Source of the DNA: Prorocentrum cordatum
Taxonomy: Eukaryota > Sar > Dinophyceae > Prorocentrales > Prorocentraceae
NCBI GenBank assembly: GCA_963575745.1
Contig: CAUYUJ010009435.1
Span: forward strand, 397,020-461,019
Direction of reading: 5' to 3'
DNA: 64,000 nt
Shown: piece after piece, positions 22,460 through 34,749 of the stretch
How the letters are laid out: the number at the start of each line of letters is the position of its first letter
Numbering within the stretch: position 1 is the first letter of the stretch
Notes under the pieces: model-generated
Seen by the model: only the letters and a program-made list of their open reading frames with translations
Databases searched by the model: none
Told to the model about the DNA's origin: nothing
Translations under genes and position numbers: made by a program

Positions 22460-22461
22460 GC
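21890..22461. repeat. CTC microsatellite, then CT microsatellite
   Basis: CTC is almost pure from 21890 to 22170, with two short interruptions. A CT run lies at about 22390-22461. 22462-22950 has no recognised feature. Confidence 0.93.
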
Positions 22462-22950
22462 AACGCGTCCGGGCGATCCCAAAAAACGCCGTCGCGCGGG
22501 GGCCCACCCTTTCCAGGGGAGGGAGGGGGAGGAAGGAGGCCACCTGATCCCTGACTCTAGTCCTGAGGCCCACAGAACGAGGACGTGGAGGGAGCGGCCG
22601 GGCCTCTCAAGTGATGCCGCAGTTCAGGCGCCAAGCTAAAGTAGACGTAGTATCTTGTGCGTAACGATGTACTTATATTCCGTTGCCCGCAGCGCTGTAG
22701 GTCGTAATCTTTTCCGGATTCAGGCAGGCCCGTCTCGCCGCAACTATTGCGGCCGACGGAGAGCCACGCGCTGAAGCTGGCGCGCAGTGCCGTCCAGCCT
22801 GCGTACGGAGGCAGACGTCTCGTCCAGCTTTTCCACGACACAATCTTCGCATGTCTTGCTGAGCCTGCTCGGCACTGCGTCGCCGGTTGCGATCCGCTTT
22901 CTGGTTTTCCAAGTCACCAGTGGGCCCTGGTGTTCGTGACGTGGATCCCT

Positions 22951-23135
22951 TGGTTGACTACCGACCAGACCACCCCAACCCAACCCGAAGACCCGAATTT
23001 GACCCCAACTTCGGGTTGGGGGGGGGTACGGGTTCCATGTGTTTTTTCGACGTTCCCCGACCACCCCCCACTGGAAATGGAGGGCAAATTGAGGGCTTCG
23101 GGTTGGGTTGGGGTGGTTTGGTGGGCGGTGATTGG
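22951..23135. mobile_element. Foldback element E
   Basis: Arms carry CACCCCAACCCAACCCGAAG and its reverse complement CTTCGGGTTGGGTTGGGGTG, with imperfect match beyond (about 45-55 bp each). It is small and non-coding. Confidence 0.7.
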
Positions 23136-23149
23136 TACAGAGACTGACC

Positions 23150-24360
23150 CTGGCAGCTCTGCTGGTGGCCCCGGGCTCAGCGCGCGGGGGTCGCAACTCA
23201 GCTGGTGGCCCAGGTAGCTCTGCTGTCGGGTCATGTAGAACAGCGGGTGGTCCTGGTACGACGACGACTCCGTACAAGAATCGTAGCTCTGCGTTGCGGC
23301 CCTCGTGGCGCAGCTTGCTGCTCAGCTGGTTGGCAGCTCGATTCAGCTCTTTACCCGGGTAGCTCAGAAGGGAGGAGACTCTCGTAACTCAGCTCGCAGG
23401 CCGAGTGGTTCGGGGTGTGGCCCTCGGAGCTGCGCGGGTGGCCCTCGAAGCTGAGCTGGTGGCTCACGAAGTCCTACTCCAGGTCCTATTAGCACAGCTT
23501 GTCGCTTTGCTGGCTCTCCAGGAAGCTCTCGTCTTTCCTCTCGTGGTCCTCGTAGCTCAGCACGTGGCCCTCGCAGCACAGGTTGCCCAGCTGGTTGCCC
23601 ACTGCGCTCAGCTGGTTGGCCTCGCAACTCAGGCTGAAAACCTGCGCCTGCTGTCGGTCGTCGTAGCCCTCGAAGATGTACATGTCATCCTCGTAGTTGA
23701 GCTGGTGGCCCTCGCAGGTCTCTTGGAAGCTCTGGTGGCTCAGGTGGCCCACGTCGCTCTGTCAGTGGTTCCCCTGGGGCAGTTTCTGGTCCTCGTAGCC
23801 CTGCGTATGGTCCTTGTGAACCAGCATGCGGTCCTCGTAGCTCGGCCAGTTGCCTTTGTAGCTCTGAGGGTTGCCCTTGTAGCTCAGCAGGCGGTCCTTG
23901 TTTCCCTGCTTGTGGCCCTCGCAGTACTGCCTGTTCGTAATTCAGCCGGTGGCCCTCGCAGCGTGGCTAGTGGTTCTGGTAGATCAGTTGGTGACCCTGG
24001 TGCCTTTCCCCAATGCCTTTCGCGGCTGAGCTGGAGGTGCGTAGCTGAGAGGGCGTCCGTCGCAGAACTGTTGGAAGCTCTGGTGGCTCAGCATGAGGCC
24101 TGGGTAACTCTGCAAGTGGCTCCCGTAACTCAGTTCGTGGTCCTCGTAGCCCTGCTAGTGGTCCTAGTAGATCAGCCCGTTGCCCTCATAGCTCAGCTGG
24201 TTGCCTTTGTAGCTCTGCTGGCTGCTGGTGGCTTTTGTAGCTCAGCAGGTGGCCCTGGCACCTCTCCTGGTGCCTCTCGCGGCTCAGCTGGAGGTCCTCA
24301 TAATTCAGCTTGTGGTCCCCGAAGGTCGTCTGGTGGCCCTCTGTTGGTGGCTGTAGCAAT
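23150..24360. repeat. Degenerate minisatellite with TAGCTCAGCTGG core
   Basis: Units of about 24-33 bp built on GTGGCCCTCGTAGCTCAGCT. On the minus strand the unit often reads EGHQLNYED or QLSCEGHQLSYED-like peptides. On the plus strand it reads LVALVAQ repeats. It is too degenerate to call a gene on either strand. Confidence 0.7.
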
Positions 24361-24981
24361 TCAGACGGCGCGCTCTTTTCGCAGCCCCTGGAATCCGAAT
24401 CGGAACAGTCGGCTGCCACGTCGTACTGTTCCACGTCGTGGCGGCCGGTGTAATCGCGGCGGTCGTAGGAGCGCAGATCCCCTTCGAAAAACATGTCGTA
24501 GTCGCACTAGCACAATCGTACGAGGCGCAGCCGTAGCCGTACTCGTCGTAGGCGGCGCGGCCGTTGTTGACCGGTGCCTCCACGACAACGTGCGTAAAAC
24601 CCCCTTGAGTCAGCTCGGTCACGTCGTTCCTGGTGTCGGTGTTGGTGGCGTACTCGGAGTCGTTCTGTGGCTGCCTGTGTTACGCAACTCTCCCTCGGGC
24701 TGCATGTTGCGCAGCCTTCCCTGGGGTTGCACGTTGCGTAGCTCGTCCCGACCTATAGTGGACGCCATCATGCAGGTGGTCGTAACGATGGCCATGATGT
24801 CGTTGAAGTGTGGTTGTAGCCCGTGTCGGAAGCAGTAGCTCGTTCTCTGGAGAAAACCATATGGTCTCGGCATAATTGCCGGCCGTCCACACCGAGGTGG
24901 GTATGTCTCGAAACCGACGTTGTGGATGTCCCTCACCCGGTTGCTCACCTTCTGTTGTACACATTGTGCGCGCGCACCCAA
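24186..24981 (-). other. Coding-like minus-strand sequence, frames broken
   Basis: Pieces with protein-like composition occur in successive frames: HFNDIMAIVTTTCMMAST near 24790, FTHVVVEAPVNNGRAAYDEY near 24560, then DMFFEGDLRSYDRRDY near 24480, merging into the minisatellite peptide. A frame change is needed near 24505. No known domain is seen. It could be a decayed gene or chance. 24982-25400 shows nothing. Confidence 0.25.
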
Positions 24982-25399
24982 CTGTGTCGGCGAGCTCGGG
25001 CCGGCCCTAACGGTTGGTTGGAAGTGCCCCCCCGCAGAGGGTAGAATGGCGTTTGTTGATCATCATGCTCAACATGATTCGTGTTAATGAGATTTGAACC
25101 ACGATTATTTCTACTAGCGATACTAAAATATTATGGTTGTCGTTGATGTGAATAAATGCTAGTATGTGTTGTCTGTTTGTTTGTCTGCATATTCTTCTTA
25201 GTATTATTATTATTCCTCCTCCTGCGAGCGCCAGCGCGGTCGTGCGCCACGCGCGCACACGCACTGATGCCGAACGAGAACCAGGCGACCACGTCGAGCA
25301 CCGCCCTCCTCCCTAACTCCCTCCCGCGGTGATCCCTCGCAGGATGCCGCCCGATGCGGCCGGCGGGGCGGGTGTCCTGGGAGGGGCTCGCTGTATACG

Positions 25400-26280
25400 T
25401 TACGTCGTGTGATCGGCCGAGGAGTTCGGCGTGCCGACGCCCCATTTTCTCGTGCTGTTGGTTGCTGGAGCGCACTGGCATAAACATTAAAAGTCTGAAG
25501 TCCATGCGGATTCCTCTGACCGGCGCTGGACCGTCTGGACATCCCTCCCTGGCGCGCGCCGCCAGGGAGGCCCAAGCGCCGATCCGAGGAGCGCCCCCGA
25601 ATTGTTGTGCTGTGTTACTGTTTGTCCCCCCTGTCTCCGACCCCTCCTCCTCGCCGACACCCGCTTCTCTCATGGCCGTGAAACCGTCGTCGGCGGGGGG
25701 GGAGGGCAGGGCAGCCGAGGAGCTCGGCGTGCACACGCCCCGGCTTCTCGAGCCGTGGGGTGCTCGAGCGTCGGTGCCTCAGCCTCCTTCGCCCGAGCGC
25801 GTGGCCCCCTCTGGCCGACCAGACGGCGACGAGGGGCCCACCAAGACGGCCGCGAGAAAAGCGAGACAGCAGTGGTGACCTCACGCGGTGGCTTCCGCGG
25901 GCCGACGGCGCGGCACGCCACCTTGAGCGCAGGCGCTCACGCGCGACCTTACGCGGGCAGCTCACGCGCGACTGTCGGTGCAGACGGCCCTGCTGTCTTC
26001 CGGCGCTCGAGTGTCGGCGAGGAGGGGGGGGCAGAAGTGGGGAACGCACAGCGACGGAACGCACCAAAACTCTGGGGTCCACGTGCATCGGCGCTGGAGC
26101 CCCCCAGGCGGCGCCTCCGGTGCCGGCCATGGCGCGCTCCGCGCGCCCAGGAGGGGGGTCCAGCGCCGATCAGAGAAATCCGTGCGGACATCCGAGTTGT
26201 TATGCTTTGTCATTTTGTGCCCCCCGAGGAGGGGACCCTCAACGTGGAATCGGTGATGCATCGCCCCCGGTGCCGAAACC
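25400..26280. repeat. Degenerate direct and inverted repeat block
   Basis: A block with CCGAGGAGYTCGGCGTG is found near 25420 and 25716. A second pair with CCGARTTGTTRTGC is near 25598 and 26192. GTGTCGGCGAGGAGG near 26007 is the inverse of a sequence at about 25655. There is no gene. 26281-27009 shows nothing recognisable. Confidence 0.5.
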
Positions 26281-27009
26281 GCAGGTCCACGGGCAAGCTG
26301 AGGCGCCCAAGCCCCGATCGATGGTGCATGGATGGGCAGTGAGGGGCCCGTATGGGTCGATGACTTCCCACTGTCAGAACTCTCTCGTCCATCCCAACCT
26401 CCACCATCGCCCCTCCCTCCCACTCCCCCGTCCTCATTCACCGTCCCTCCTCCTCCTCCACTTCAACAGTTGGCATACCCTGAGAGCCAAGGATCCTCCT
26501 CCACCGCGGCCTTCCTCCCACTCCTTGCCCTGTTCTCTCCCTCTGCGTTCAGGTTCGATGGAGCCGAGCCGGCATCGGCGACGCTCCAGATCGGACAAGT
26601 GCTGAAGATGGCGCTGCCGCTCTTCTAGCACGTCCCCACGAAGTGACCGGCAACAAGAGAGTCCAACCTCCTCCTGGTCCTCCGACGTCGCGATGTGTTC
26701 ACAGCGAAGATGGCATCCGGGAGACCTGCTGTGTTCGTCCTCGACCGTTCTCTGACGTTCCACAGTGCCCGGCCCTCGGATGCCGAAAATGTTCGAAACC
26801 TGCCACTGTGGTTGCTCCTCGGGCGCCTGCCAACATGGATTCGGGAACTTTGAACCCGGCGCGGTGGCGCCAGATCCGTTGATCGGAGGAGCATGTGCCC
26901 CCGAACTGTGAGGCCAGCGGAGAACGTTTTTTGCTTTTCGTGATAGCGGCCGTGACCAGCCACAGCCCTCACCCCCTGTTAACGTCACGATTCGTGCCAG
27001 CGCCGTCAT

Positions 27010-27181
27010 TAGTTATTCGGGAGCCACATGCGAACCCTCCCCCCTCCCCCCCACGATTTCTGAGGGGGAGGGTGGGGTTCACTCAGAACTCCCACCCTCC
27101 CCCTCAGAAATCGTCCCTCCCTCCCCCTCAGAAATCGTGGGGGGGTAGGGATAGGGTTCGCATGTGGCCCCCTAGTTATTC
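27010..27181. mobile_element. MITE family A, copy 2, with 9-bp target duplication
   Basis: The element (27019-27172) runs from GGGAGCCACATGCGAACC to GGTTCGCATGTGGCCCCC. TAGTTATTC flanks it exactly on both sides (27010-27018 and 27173-27181). The interior has an extra partial arm. 27182-27737 contains no supported gene. Confidence 0.88.
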
Positions 27182-27737
27182 CTAAGCATTCCGAGCTACC
27201 TCTGGTCATTCCTACGCAAGCCCAGACAGCGCTGGCGGAACGTCACGCGCGCCCCCCCCCCCCCCGCCCCTGACAACGCCGATTATCGCTTGAAAATAAA
27301 ACAAACCTTTCGTGCTTCCCGAGTTGGCCACGAGGCGCACCGAGTGCGCAACCACGGGAACGGGGCACGTCGCCAATCCACGCGCCCGGATCCCTGTTTG
27401 CGCTTCCTCTTGCTCCACGACGCGAGGAGGGCGGGGCTCTCTCTCTACGAAGCCGTAGGCGCACCCTTCCGTGCCCTCCCGCAGCGGACCGCCACGACGC
27501 GGGTCCGTTGCCCCCCCTCCCCCTGCAGCGCGCAAGCCGTCCGTGCAGTGGCACCCGTTGTCGGAGTCATCGTCCACGAGCCTCGCCAAGGGGGGAGGGA
27601 GGGAGGAGAGAGGGGGCCCAGAGCGCTCCCTCCTTGTCTGGAGGCTCGCTATCCTCATCCTCCCTCGTCCTGCCTGCCGCCTCCTGCCTCTCCTGCCTCC
27701 GTCTAATCCTTCCTCCCTCCTCCTGAATCCTGTCTCC

Positions 27738-28522
27738 GCATCCTCCTCCTCCTCCTCCTCCTCCTCCTGCTGCTCCTCCGCCACCGCCACCGCCTCTTCC
27801 TCCTTTTCTATGTGTTCATCTTTCTCCTCCTCCTCCTCCTCCTCCTCCTCCTCCTCCTCCTCCTCCTCTTCCGCCTCCTCCTCCTCCTCCTCGTCCTGAT
27901 CCTTCCTCCCTCCTCCTGACTCCTGATTCCTGTGGTTGGAAAGAACGTCGTGCGTAGTTATCCTCCCTCCTCCTCCTCCTGCTCCCCTCTTCCAAATCCT
28001 CCTCCACCCTCCTCCTCCTCCTCCTCCTCCTCCTCCTCCTCCTCCTCCTCCTCCTCCGCCTCCGCCTCCGCCTCCGCCTCGACCTCCGCCTCCTCCTCCG
28101 CCTCCTCTCTCCTCCTCCTCCTCCTCCTCCTCCTCTCCTCCTCCTCCTCCTCCTCCTCCTCTCTTCCTCCTCCTCATTCTCCCATCCTCTCCTCCTCCTC
28201 CTCCTCCTCCTCCTCCTCCTCCTCCTCCTCCTCCTCCTCCTCCGCCTCCGCCTCCGCCTCCGCCTCCGCCTCCGCCTCCGCCTCGACCTCCGCCTCCGCC
28301 TCCCTCCTCCTCCTCTCTCCTCCTCCTCCTCCTCCTCCTCCTCCTCCTCCTCCTCCTACTACTTTTTCTCCTCCTTCTCCCCTCCTTCTCCTCCTCCTCC
28401 TCCTCCTCCTCCTCCTCCTCCTCCTCCCTCCTCCTCCTCCTCCTCCTCCTCCTCCTCCTCCTCCTCCTCCTCCTCCTCCTCCTCCTCCTCCTCCTCCTCC
28501 TCCTCCTCCTCCTCCTCCGCCC
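27738..28522. repeat. CTC microsatellite, about 0.8 kb
   Basis: The longest CTC tract here, with CCGCCT variants near 28055-28100 and 28240-28300. 28523-29640 shows no recognisable feature beyond G-rich sequence and an unplaced GGCGTCCGAATAGCC motif near 29247 that recurs near 51500. Confidence 0.95.
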
Positions 28523-29642
28523 TCTCGAGGACACCTCGGAGGGTTCTTGGAGGCTGCTCTCGAGCCTCGGAATTGCCTGCATCATGCAAGCATCCTCCTG
28601 GGGCCCCCTCGGGGGCCCTTGGGCGGTCTGTGGTGAGCTCTCCGGGGGGAGGGGGAAGGAGAGGGGGGAGAAGCAGGGAGCCTCGCCGGGAGGGATGGGG
28701 GAGGAGACGGACGCGGGGGACACGAGAAGGGGGCGGGGGGGGCGGGCGGGGGCGGGGAGGAGAGCAGGGGGGCGGGAGGGCGAGAAGGGGGAGGAGGAGC
28801 GGGGCGCGCCAGCTCTGCCTGGCTGGGTCGCAGACCACGCCGAGACACGGATGCACAGGGGCAGAGGGAGGACGAGGACCCCATGCCCCGGCCGCAGGCA
28901 TCGCGGCAGCTTTGCGCCCGCGGGCCGCGGGAACTCCCGACGTCGGCGGGACGGCTTCGTGGGCGGCAGCACCGGTGGCAACAGGAGGTACAGCGGCCCC
29001 GTCCTCGACGTTCGACGGGCCGGGCGGGTGGTTTGGGGACCGTCGCGGGAAGGCACGATGGTCGGGGGGGGCATCAGACTCGGGTTCGGGAGATTCGGGT
29101 TGGCAGACCCAGCTTGAAACTTGACGCAGGCTCCCGCGGCAACCATGTCACGAACACTGGCCCGTCAAAATTCAGGACGGGCCCGTCAAAACGCGTCGGC
29201 AAACCCGAGTCCCGGGGAACTGGAGTCTGACCTTTCCCCGAGATGAGGGGGGGGCGTCCGAATAGCCCCCTGGGAGTGCACTTCGAACACCCGTTTTCGC
29301 GTTGTCTTTTGGCCCGCGAATTTTCTCGGGGGGGAGAGCTCGAAGATATGCGGAGGCGAAAAATCGCATGCGAAGCAGCCCCCCATCCCCGAGGCCCAAC
29401 GCGTGAACGGAAGACGCTCGTAGTGCTTCTGATCTCGTGCGTCTATTGCCTCCCCCGCGACGCCTCGAGCTTATTGTTTCATTCTTCGCGAAAAAACGCT
29501 CGTGGCTGAACTGGCCCTCCTCCTGCTCCCCCCTGGCCACCTCACGATTCGCGCCGGCGCAGGGCGAGAATGCGACACGCCTTGCCATGCCCAAACGGAG
29601 CGGGCGCGAAGCGTGACGCAACCCCGGCCGCCTCTCATGTCT

Positions 29643-29866
29643 GGAATCCCGAAACGGTGCGGTGACGGGCGGTGCGGTGACCCCGAACTCCCCCCCAAGA
29701 CCTCAGCGCACGGTCCGTCACCGCACGGTGTTGGGGCCCCGGAGGCCCTCCTCGCCCGAGACAGCCTCGGAGAGGGGCTCAAGCCCCAAAACCGTGCGGT
29801 GACCCCGAATCCCCACCGACTCACCGCACGGTGTGGTCACCACACGTCTGGGGGCCCCCGATTACA
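29643..29866. repeat. Dispersed repeat D, copy 2
   Basis: The same order of GTGCGGTGAC motifs and the same ending GGGCCCCCGATTA as at 21185-21407. It abuts MITE family A copy 3. Confidence 0.7.
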
Positions 29867-30017
29867 GGGGGCCACATGCGAACCCTACCCCTACCCCACA
29901 CGATTTCTGAGGGGGAGGGTGGGGTTCGCTCCGTTCGGGAGCTCCCGAGCCAAGTGGACCCCACCCTCCCCCTTCAGAAATCGAGTGGGGTAGGGGTAGG
30001 GCTCGCATGTGGCCCCC
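29867..30017. mobile_element. MITE family A, copy 3
   Basis: Inverted arms from GGGGGCCACATGCGAACC to CGCATGTGGCCCCC, with several mismatches between arms. No clear target duplication. 30018-30400 and 30551-31100 hold no supported gene. A GTC tract lies at about 30405-30550. Confidence 0.82.
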
Positions 30018-30326
30018 GAGATTCTGGGAAGGGGATAAGCGAGCCGGCCTCGTGGTCACGAGCGGCCGCCTCGTGGTCACGAGCGGCTCGTTAACCCGGG
30101 TCAGCCAGAGGGGGTCTTCGCAGGATCCTGCAGGATCTGGTGCCCTGGCTGACCCCCGTTTGCATTGACCCCCGTCTCTTGAGCCCCGAGGATAAGCGAG
30201 TCTCCTGGAGGCCCCGGGGCTGGGAGGGAGCGCGCGCGCGGCGGCCTGGCCAGCAGCTCCACGGGCACGCCGACGGCGGGATCCTGCCGCCGCGCGCGCC
30301 CCGACCGGGGGCGCGGATCGTCGCCG

Positions 30327-30358
<32 letters not shown>

Positions 30359-30461
30359 ACCGTTGCCACCGTAGCCCTGGCCGGCACCGCCTGCGCCGTC
30401 GTCAGCGGCGTCGGCGGCGTCTTCGGCGTCGGCGTCGCCTTGTCTTCGTCGTTGTCGGCGG

Positions 30462-30505
<44 letters not shown>

Positions 30506-31104
30506 TCGATGCCGTCGTCGTCGATGCCGTCGCTGCCGTCGTCGGCGGCGGCTGGAGGCGCAGCGGCCCTCCTCCGCTGGCTTCCCCAGGTCCTCCCTGG
30601 TACCCCGAGTGGTTCCATACGCGTGGGCATCGCGTGGTAAGGTAAAATCGGGCTGCCGTTCGCAGAGCGTGGGAGGGCCAGATCGCGTTGGGGACTTGCG
30701 GTGCGGGCCGTCTATCAGGATGGCGGCACGGGGGAGCGTGTCTTGAACAGCGTGGGGTGTCCTGCAGGCCCTGGGCTTCTTGGAACCCCGCCAGGCTTCT
30801 GAGAAGCCCTCTCAGAAGCCCCAGGGCCTTCTGAGAAGCCCCCCGCCTTCTTACAGGGCCGCCCCCCCTCGCGCCGCCCCCTTGCGGGCGCCACGAACCT
30901 TCGTCGCCATGCTGTACCCACTTCCATCGTCCTGAGCTCCGAGGCCCCGGCCCCACGCGACGGTGGGCCGTCTCCTGGCCGTGCTCTTCGCACAGCGCGC
31001 CGTATTCCTCCTGCCAGTCCTGCGGGCCACCCCTCCACTGTGCGCGCTCCCGCTTGTTCCAGCAGCGAGGCGGAGGCATCAACGGTCGAGGATCGGGGCG
31101 GCCT

Positions 31105-31615
31105 CGCTCCTCCTCCTCATCATCATCCTCCTCTCCTCCCTCCCCTGCCTCCGCCTTCTGCCTCGTCCTCCTCCTCCCTCCTCTCCCTCCTTTTTCCTCC
31201 TCAACCTACTCGTTCCTCTTCCTTTTTCTCCTCCACCCTCCTCCCTCATCACCTCCTACCTTCTCCCCCTCCTCCCCCTGCCCCCCGCCTCCTCCTCCTC
31301 CTCCATCCCCCTTCCGTGTAGAGAACTCCTCCCTGTCGCACCCCGCGGTGGGTCGATTGGGCGGGCTGGGCGTTTCGCCAGAGATGTCCTCACCATTACA
31401 TACGACCCCTCAGATGAAACGTTGCAAGAGCATCACGGATGGAGGGCGGGCCGTTTTAAACAAGATGTTCTCGCCTTTGCATCAGGCACACTCGTCTTCA
31501 AAAGATTGCAAGAGCGTCACGGATGGAGGGCGGGTGCTTTTTCAAAATGTGGTTCTCGCCCAAGCGTCACGCACATTCGTCTTAAAACAGTGCATCAGCT
31601 TCACGGCTGTTTCGG
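31105..31615. repeat. CTC-rich tract and dispersed module, copy 2
   Basis: The CTC-rich tract is 31105-31315. From 31325 a CGCACCCCG leader is followed by three 75-bp units with GCAAGAGCGTCACGGATGGA and AAAATGTGGTTCTCGCC. It is the same module as 15040-15530. Confidence 0.7.
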
Positions 31616-31930
31616 AACCCCGTTTGGGGTCTCTTGGGGGTCTCTGGGGGTTTCCCGGGGGCCTCCTGGGGTCTCTTGGGGGCCTTTTCTTTTGGGCCTC
31701 CCTCGGGCCTCGTGGGGCCTGTTGGGGGCCTGTTGGCGGCCTCGGGGGTCATTTTTGGCCTGAGGGATCGAAATGTTAGCTTGGGTTTTCCTCTTGGGCC
31801 CATCTTGGGGCCCTCTTGGGGTACCTTCTGGGATTTTTGGTCTGTCTCGCGGCCCTCTTGGGCCGTCCATGGGCCCTCTTTGGGGCCTCTTGGGCAACCC
31901 CAGGGCGGTTTGGGAAATGTCTTGGACCGT
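31616..31930 (-). repeat. CCAAGAYGGCC-type array, reverse orientation
   Basis: TCTTGGGGGCCTCTTGGG-like units are the reverse complement of the array at 7-10 kb. 31931-32270 shows nothing more. Confidence 0.7.
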
Positions 31931-32274
31931 GCTGGACCGTGTTGAAACCAAACAAAGAAATATGCTAACAAAAAGTGCTCGACGGAAATGGGACGACTGT
32001 TGCTTCTCAGAGCCTCCTTGGGGGTCCTCTTTGGAGCGGTCTTGAAGCGTCGTGGACGCCTGTTGGTCCGTTTGAGAAGCACCTTGGGCCGACGGAGACC
32101 CCTGGAAGGCATCGCGGGGGCGACTCAGGGCCGATGTGGCCGCCGCAACGGCAGTCTGATGGCTCTCAGAGGCGACAGTGGGCGCCCCACAGGCAGGCAA
32201 GTTTCCCGGTTGTTCCCCCATTTGCGGTCGGGGTCCCGGCCCCAGGGCCCCCCGGGCCTGGTCCCCCGATGTAT

Positions 32275-32375
32275 GTATTGTATGTATGTATGTATGTATG
32301 TATGTATGCATGCATGCATACATGTATGTATGTATGTATGTATGTACGTTTGCACGTGTATATATATATACACAC
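32275..32375. repeat. ATGT microsatellite
   Basis: ATGT runs, then ATGC and a short TA run. 32376-33160 has no supported gene. Confidence 0.92.
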
Positions 32376-33159
32376 GAAATGCACACACGCGCGCGTCGTC
32401 GCGCGACGCGCATGCCGAAATCTTTCAAAACCTGCGGCGTCGTAAAGATTTCAAAATTGGTTGCCCCGAAAACGTACAAAAACACACGGTTGTGCAACAT
32501 CGGTTGTCAAACACGCCTGCGCTGGAGCCCATGCGGATTCTTTTTTCTAGCAAAACACTTCCGGTTTTCCAACCTGTTCAGTCAATTCTTCCAAACGGGC
32601 CTCTCGCGCCGCGTGTCGAACTCATTCGAACGTCCTTGCGCGCCTGCGGGGGGGGGGGGGGGGGGCACGATCCGAGCCAAACAGTGCCACGCGGGCCACC
32701 CGCGCGCGTCGGCCGCGCGCGCATGTCGAACTCCTTCCAAAACCTCCATCGCCGACGCGAGGACATCGTCATCGCCATCGGCGGGCGTGATCATCATCGG
32801 CGCCGTTAGTTACTCTGCTGTCGCCGTTACCACCTTCGTCACCGTCGCCACTCGCATAATCGTGTCTACCTTTGTCGTCGCCGCCATGACACCGCACCCG
32901 CCCAAGTCACCGACTCGCACTGGAGTGCCCGGTGGAAGTGCCCAGCGGTCAGAGCCACCGCGGCCGCGTCGGTCGCGCCGAACTAGCTAATTGGCCGCTC
33001 TGCGCGCGAGCATGCGCAGGCTAGCGCGGCCGCAGAGATGCACCAGCCAACCACAAACACTCATCGCAATCGCCGCCGCATGGGTTTTGCAAACCAAGTT
33101 GCGGGTGGCTGCGTGGGATTTGTACAAGAGTATATATGGAATTTGTTGACTCGTGTAAA

Positions 33160-33720
33160 AAACCAATTGCACCACATAGATTGCACCACGTATGCTGCAC
33201 CGCATAGCCAGCCCCACAGATATTACACACAACCTAGATTGCACCACACTCATTGCACCTCATCGATTGCTCTACATAGACTGCACCACATACATTGCGT
33301 CATACATAAACATACATGCATACATACATACATGCATACATACATACATGTGCTGCACCGCATAAGTTGCACAAACTAGACTGCACCACACGGATTGCAC
33401 AACATACATTGCGCCGTGCAAATTGTTGTACATAGATAATACAACATGAAGTGCACCACACGTGTTGTATCTCATTCGACTGCACAACATATAGTACTGC
33501 ATGTTTGTTTCATAGCCGAGGCTGCACCACATCTATGTCACTACACAAACATACATATATCTATACAATGTGTATACATACATCGCATAGCATATATTGC
33601 ACCACATATGTAGCACCACATACACTGCACCACATAGGCACCACATGTATTGATCAACTCAGATAGCATCACTTAGATTTCACCACACATATTGCACTAC
33701 ATGTGTTGCAACACGCACAC
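33160..33720. repeat. Degenerate TTGCACCACATA minisatellite
   Basis: Units of roughly 15-17 bp with GCACCACATA recur over 0.5 kb, with a CATA microsatellite at 33300-33350. This is the most AT-rich stretch near the centre. 33721-34304 shows nothing recognisable. Confidence 0.75.
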
Positions 33721-34304
33721 TGCTCGGAGCTCACGCTGGCTAAGACATGTACGATTGTGTAACCATATATACGTGCACACAAGCGTATACACATACACCA
33801 GACACCCGACCAAACACAATATCAACAAGACAAACACGAATCCGAGTGCGGCCCGACAGTGGCCTGACAAAAACGAAACACCTCGAGATCTGCAGTGGCG
33901 GCCGCCCTGCAGGGATCGTGGCCCAAAGGGAAAGTTGCTCGTCCTTACTGTGCGGGTTGACCGTATCTGCTCCAGTCTCTTAGCCGGCATGGCACGAGCG
34001 GGTCCTCGGGCAGACGGGCCCCTTGACCCTGGGGCCCGCCCCCGGGGCCAGCGCTTCGGTCCAGGCGGACCTCTGCTGCCGGTCCCTGCGGGCCCCGTGC
34101 AGGGCTCCGGGAGGTCAGAACGGGGGGGAAACCGGCCCGACCGTACCCTCGGGACTCGTGCGCCTCCCCTGAGATTCGACGAATCGAGACCGTCACAGCA
34201 CCGCGAAGAGTCACAGCCGAAGGAGCCCGAGAGCCCACGCTCCTGCGCCAGATCTCATGCTCGATCGATATGTGAGGGTCCTGGGGCCCGTCGTCCCGGC
34301 CCCA

Positions 34305-34325
34305 GGAGGAGGAGGGGGAGGAGGA

Positions 34326-34356
<31 letters not shown>

Positions 34357-34463
34357 GAGGAGGAGGAGGAGGAGGAGGAGGAGGAGGAGGAGGAGGAGGA
34401 GGAGGAGAGGAGGAGAGGAGGAGGAGGAGGAGGAGGAGGAGGAGGAGGAGGAGGAGGAGGAGC
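34305..34463. repeat. GAG microsatellite beyond the LINE 1 3' end
   Basis: GAG runs, 290 bp from the end of the RNase H frame. 34464-34749 is unassigned and may include the LINE 1 3' untranslated region. Confidence 0.95.
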
Positions 34464-34749
34464 AACGAGCACATGAAGCGACGCGCCGAGTCGAGACGAA
34501 GGACAGGCAGGATGAATGGGAAAAGGTGAGAAGCACAATCGCACACAGAACGACGAGGGCACACCCTGCAATAGCCCAGCAAAGCATCACGGCCACAGGG
34601 CACACGCTCACTCACCAACCAGAGGCCTGGCCAGGAGCAACACAGGAACTGGAAAGCAGAACCTGGAGCAAACGCATGCAAGCACCGACGATCGACTCAC
34701 CAGACAATGCCCTGCACGCGGGAAAATACAAAACGAGTTATAACGGAAT

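Noticed and set aside
21456-22573. Poly-Ser, poly-Leu, poly-Pro, poly-Glu and poly-Arg frames
   Set aside because: The CTC tract makes every frame open. No conserved flanking domain is present.
23150-24360. Tandem tRNA genes
   Set aside because: Only an A-box-like motif recurs. There is no cloverleaf, anticodon arm or B box.
27212-29146. 644-codon minus frame rich in Arg, Glu and Gly
   Set aside because: Its centre is the CTC tract and the ends lack any domain.
30402-31082. Minus frame with CWNKRERAQWRGGPQDW
   Set aside because: A short protein-like start runs into GTC-tract translation. There is no domain and the opposite strand is equally open.
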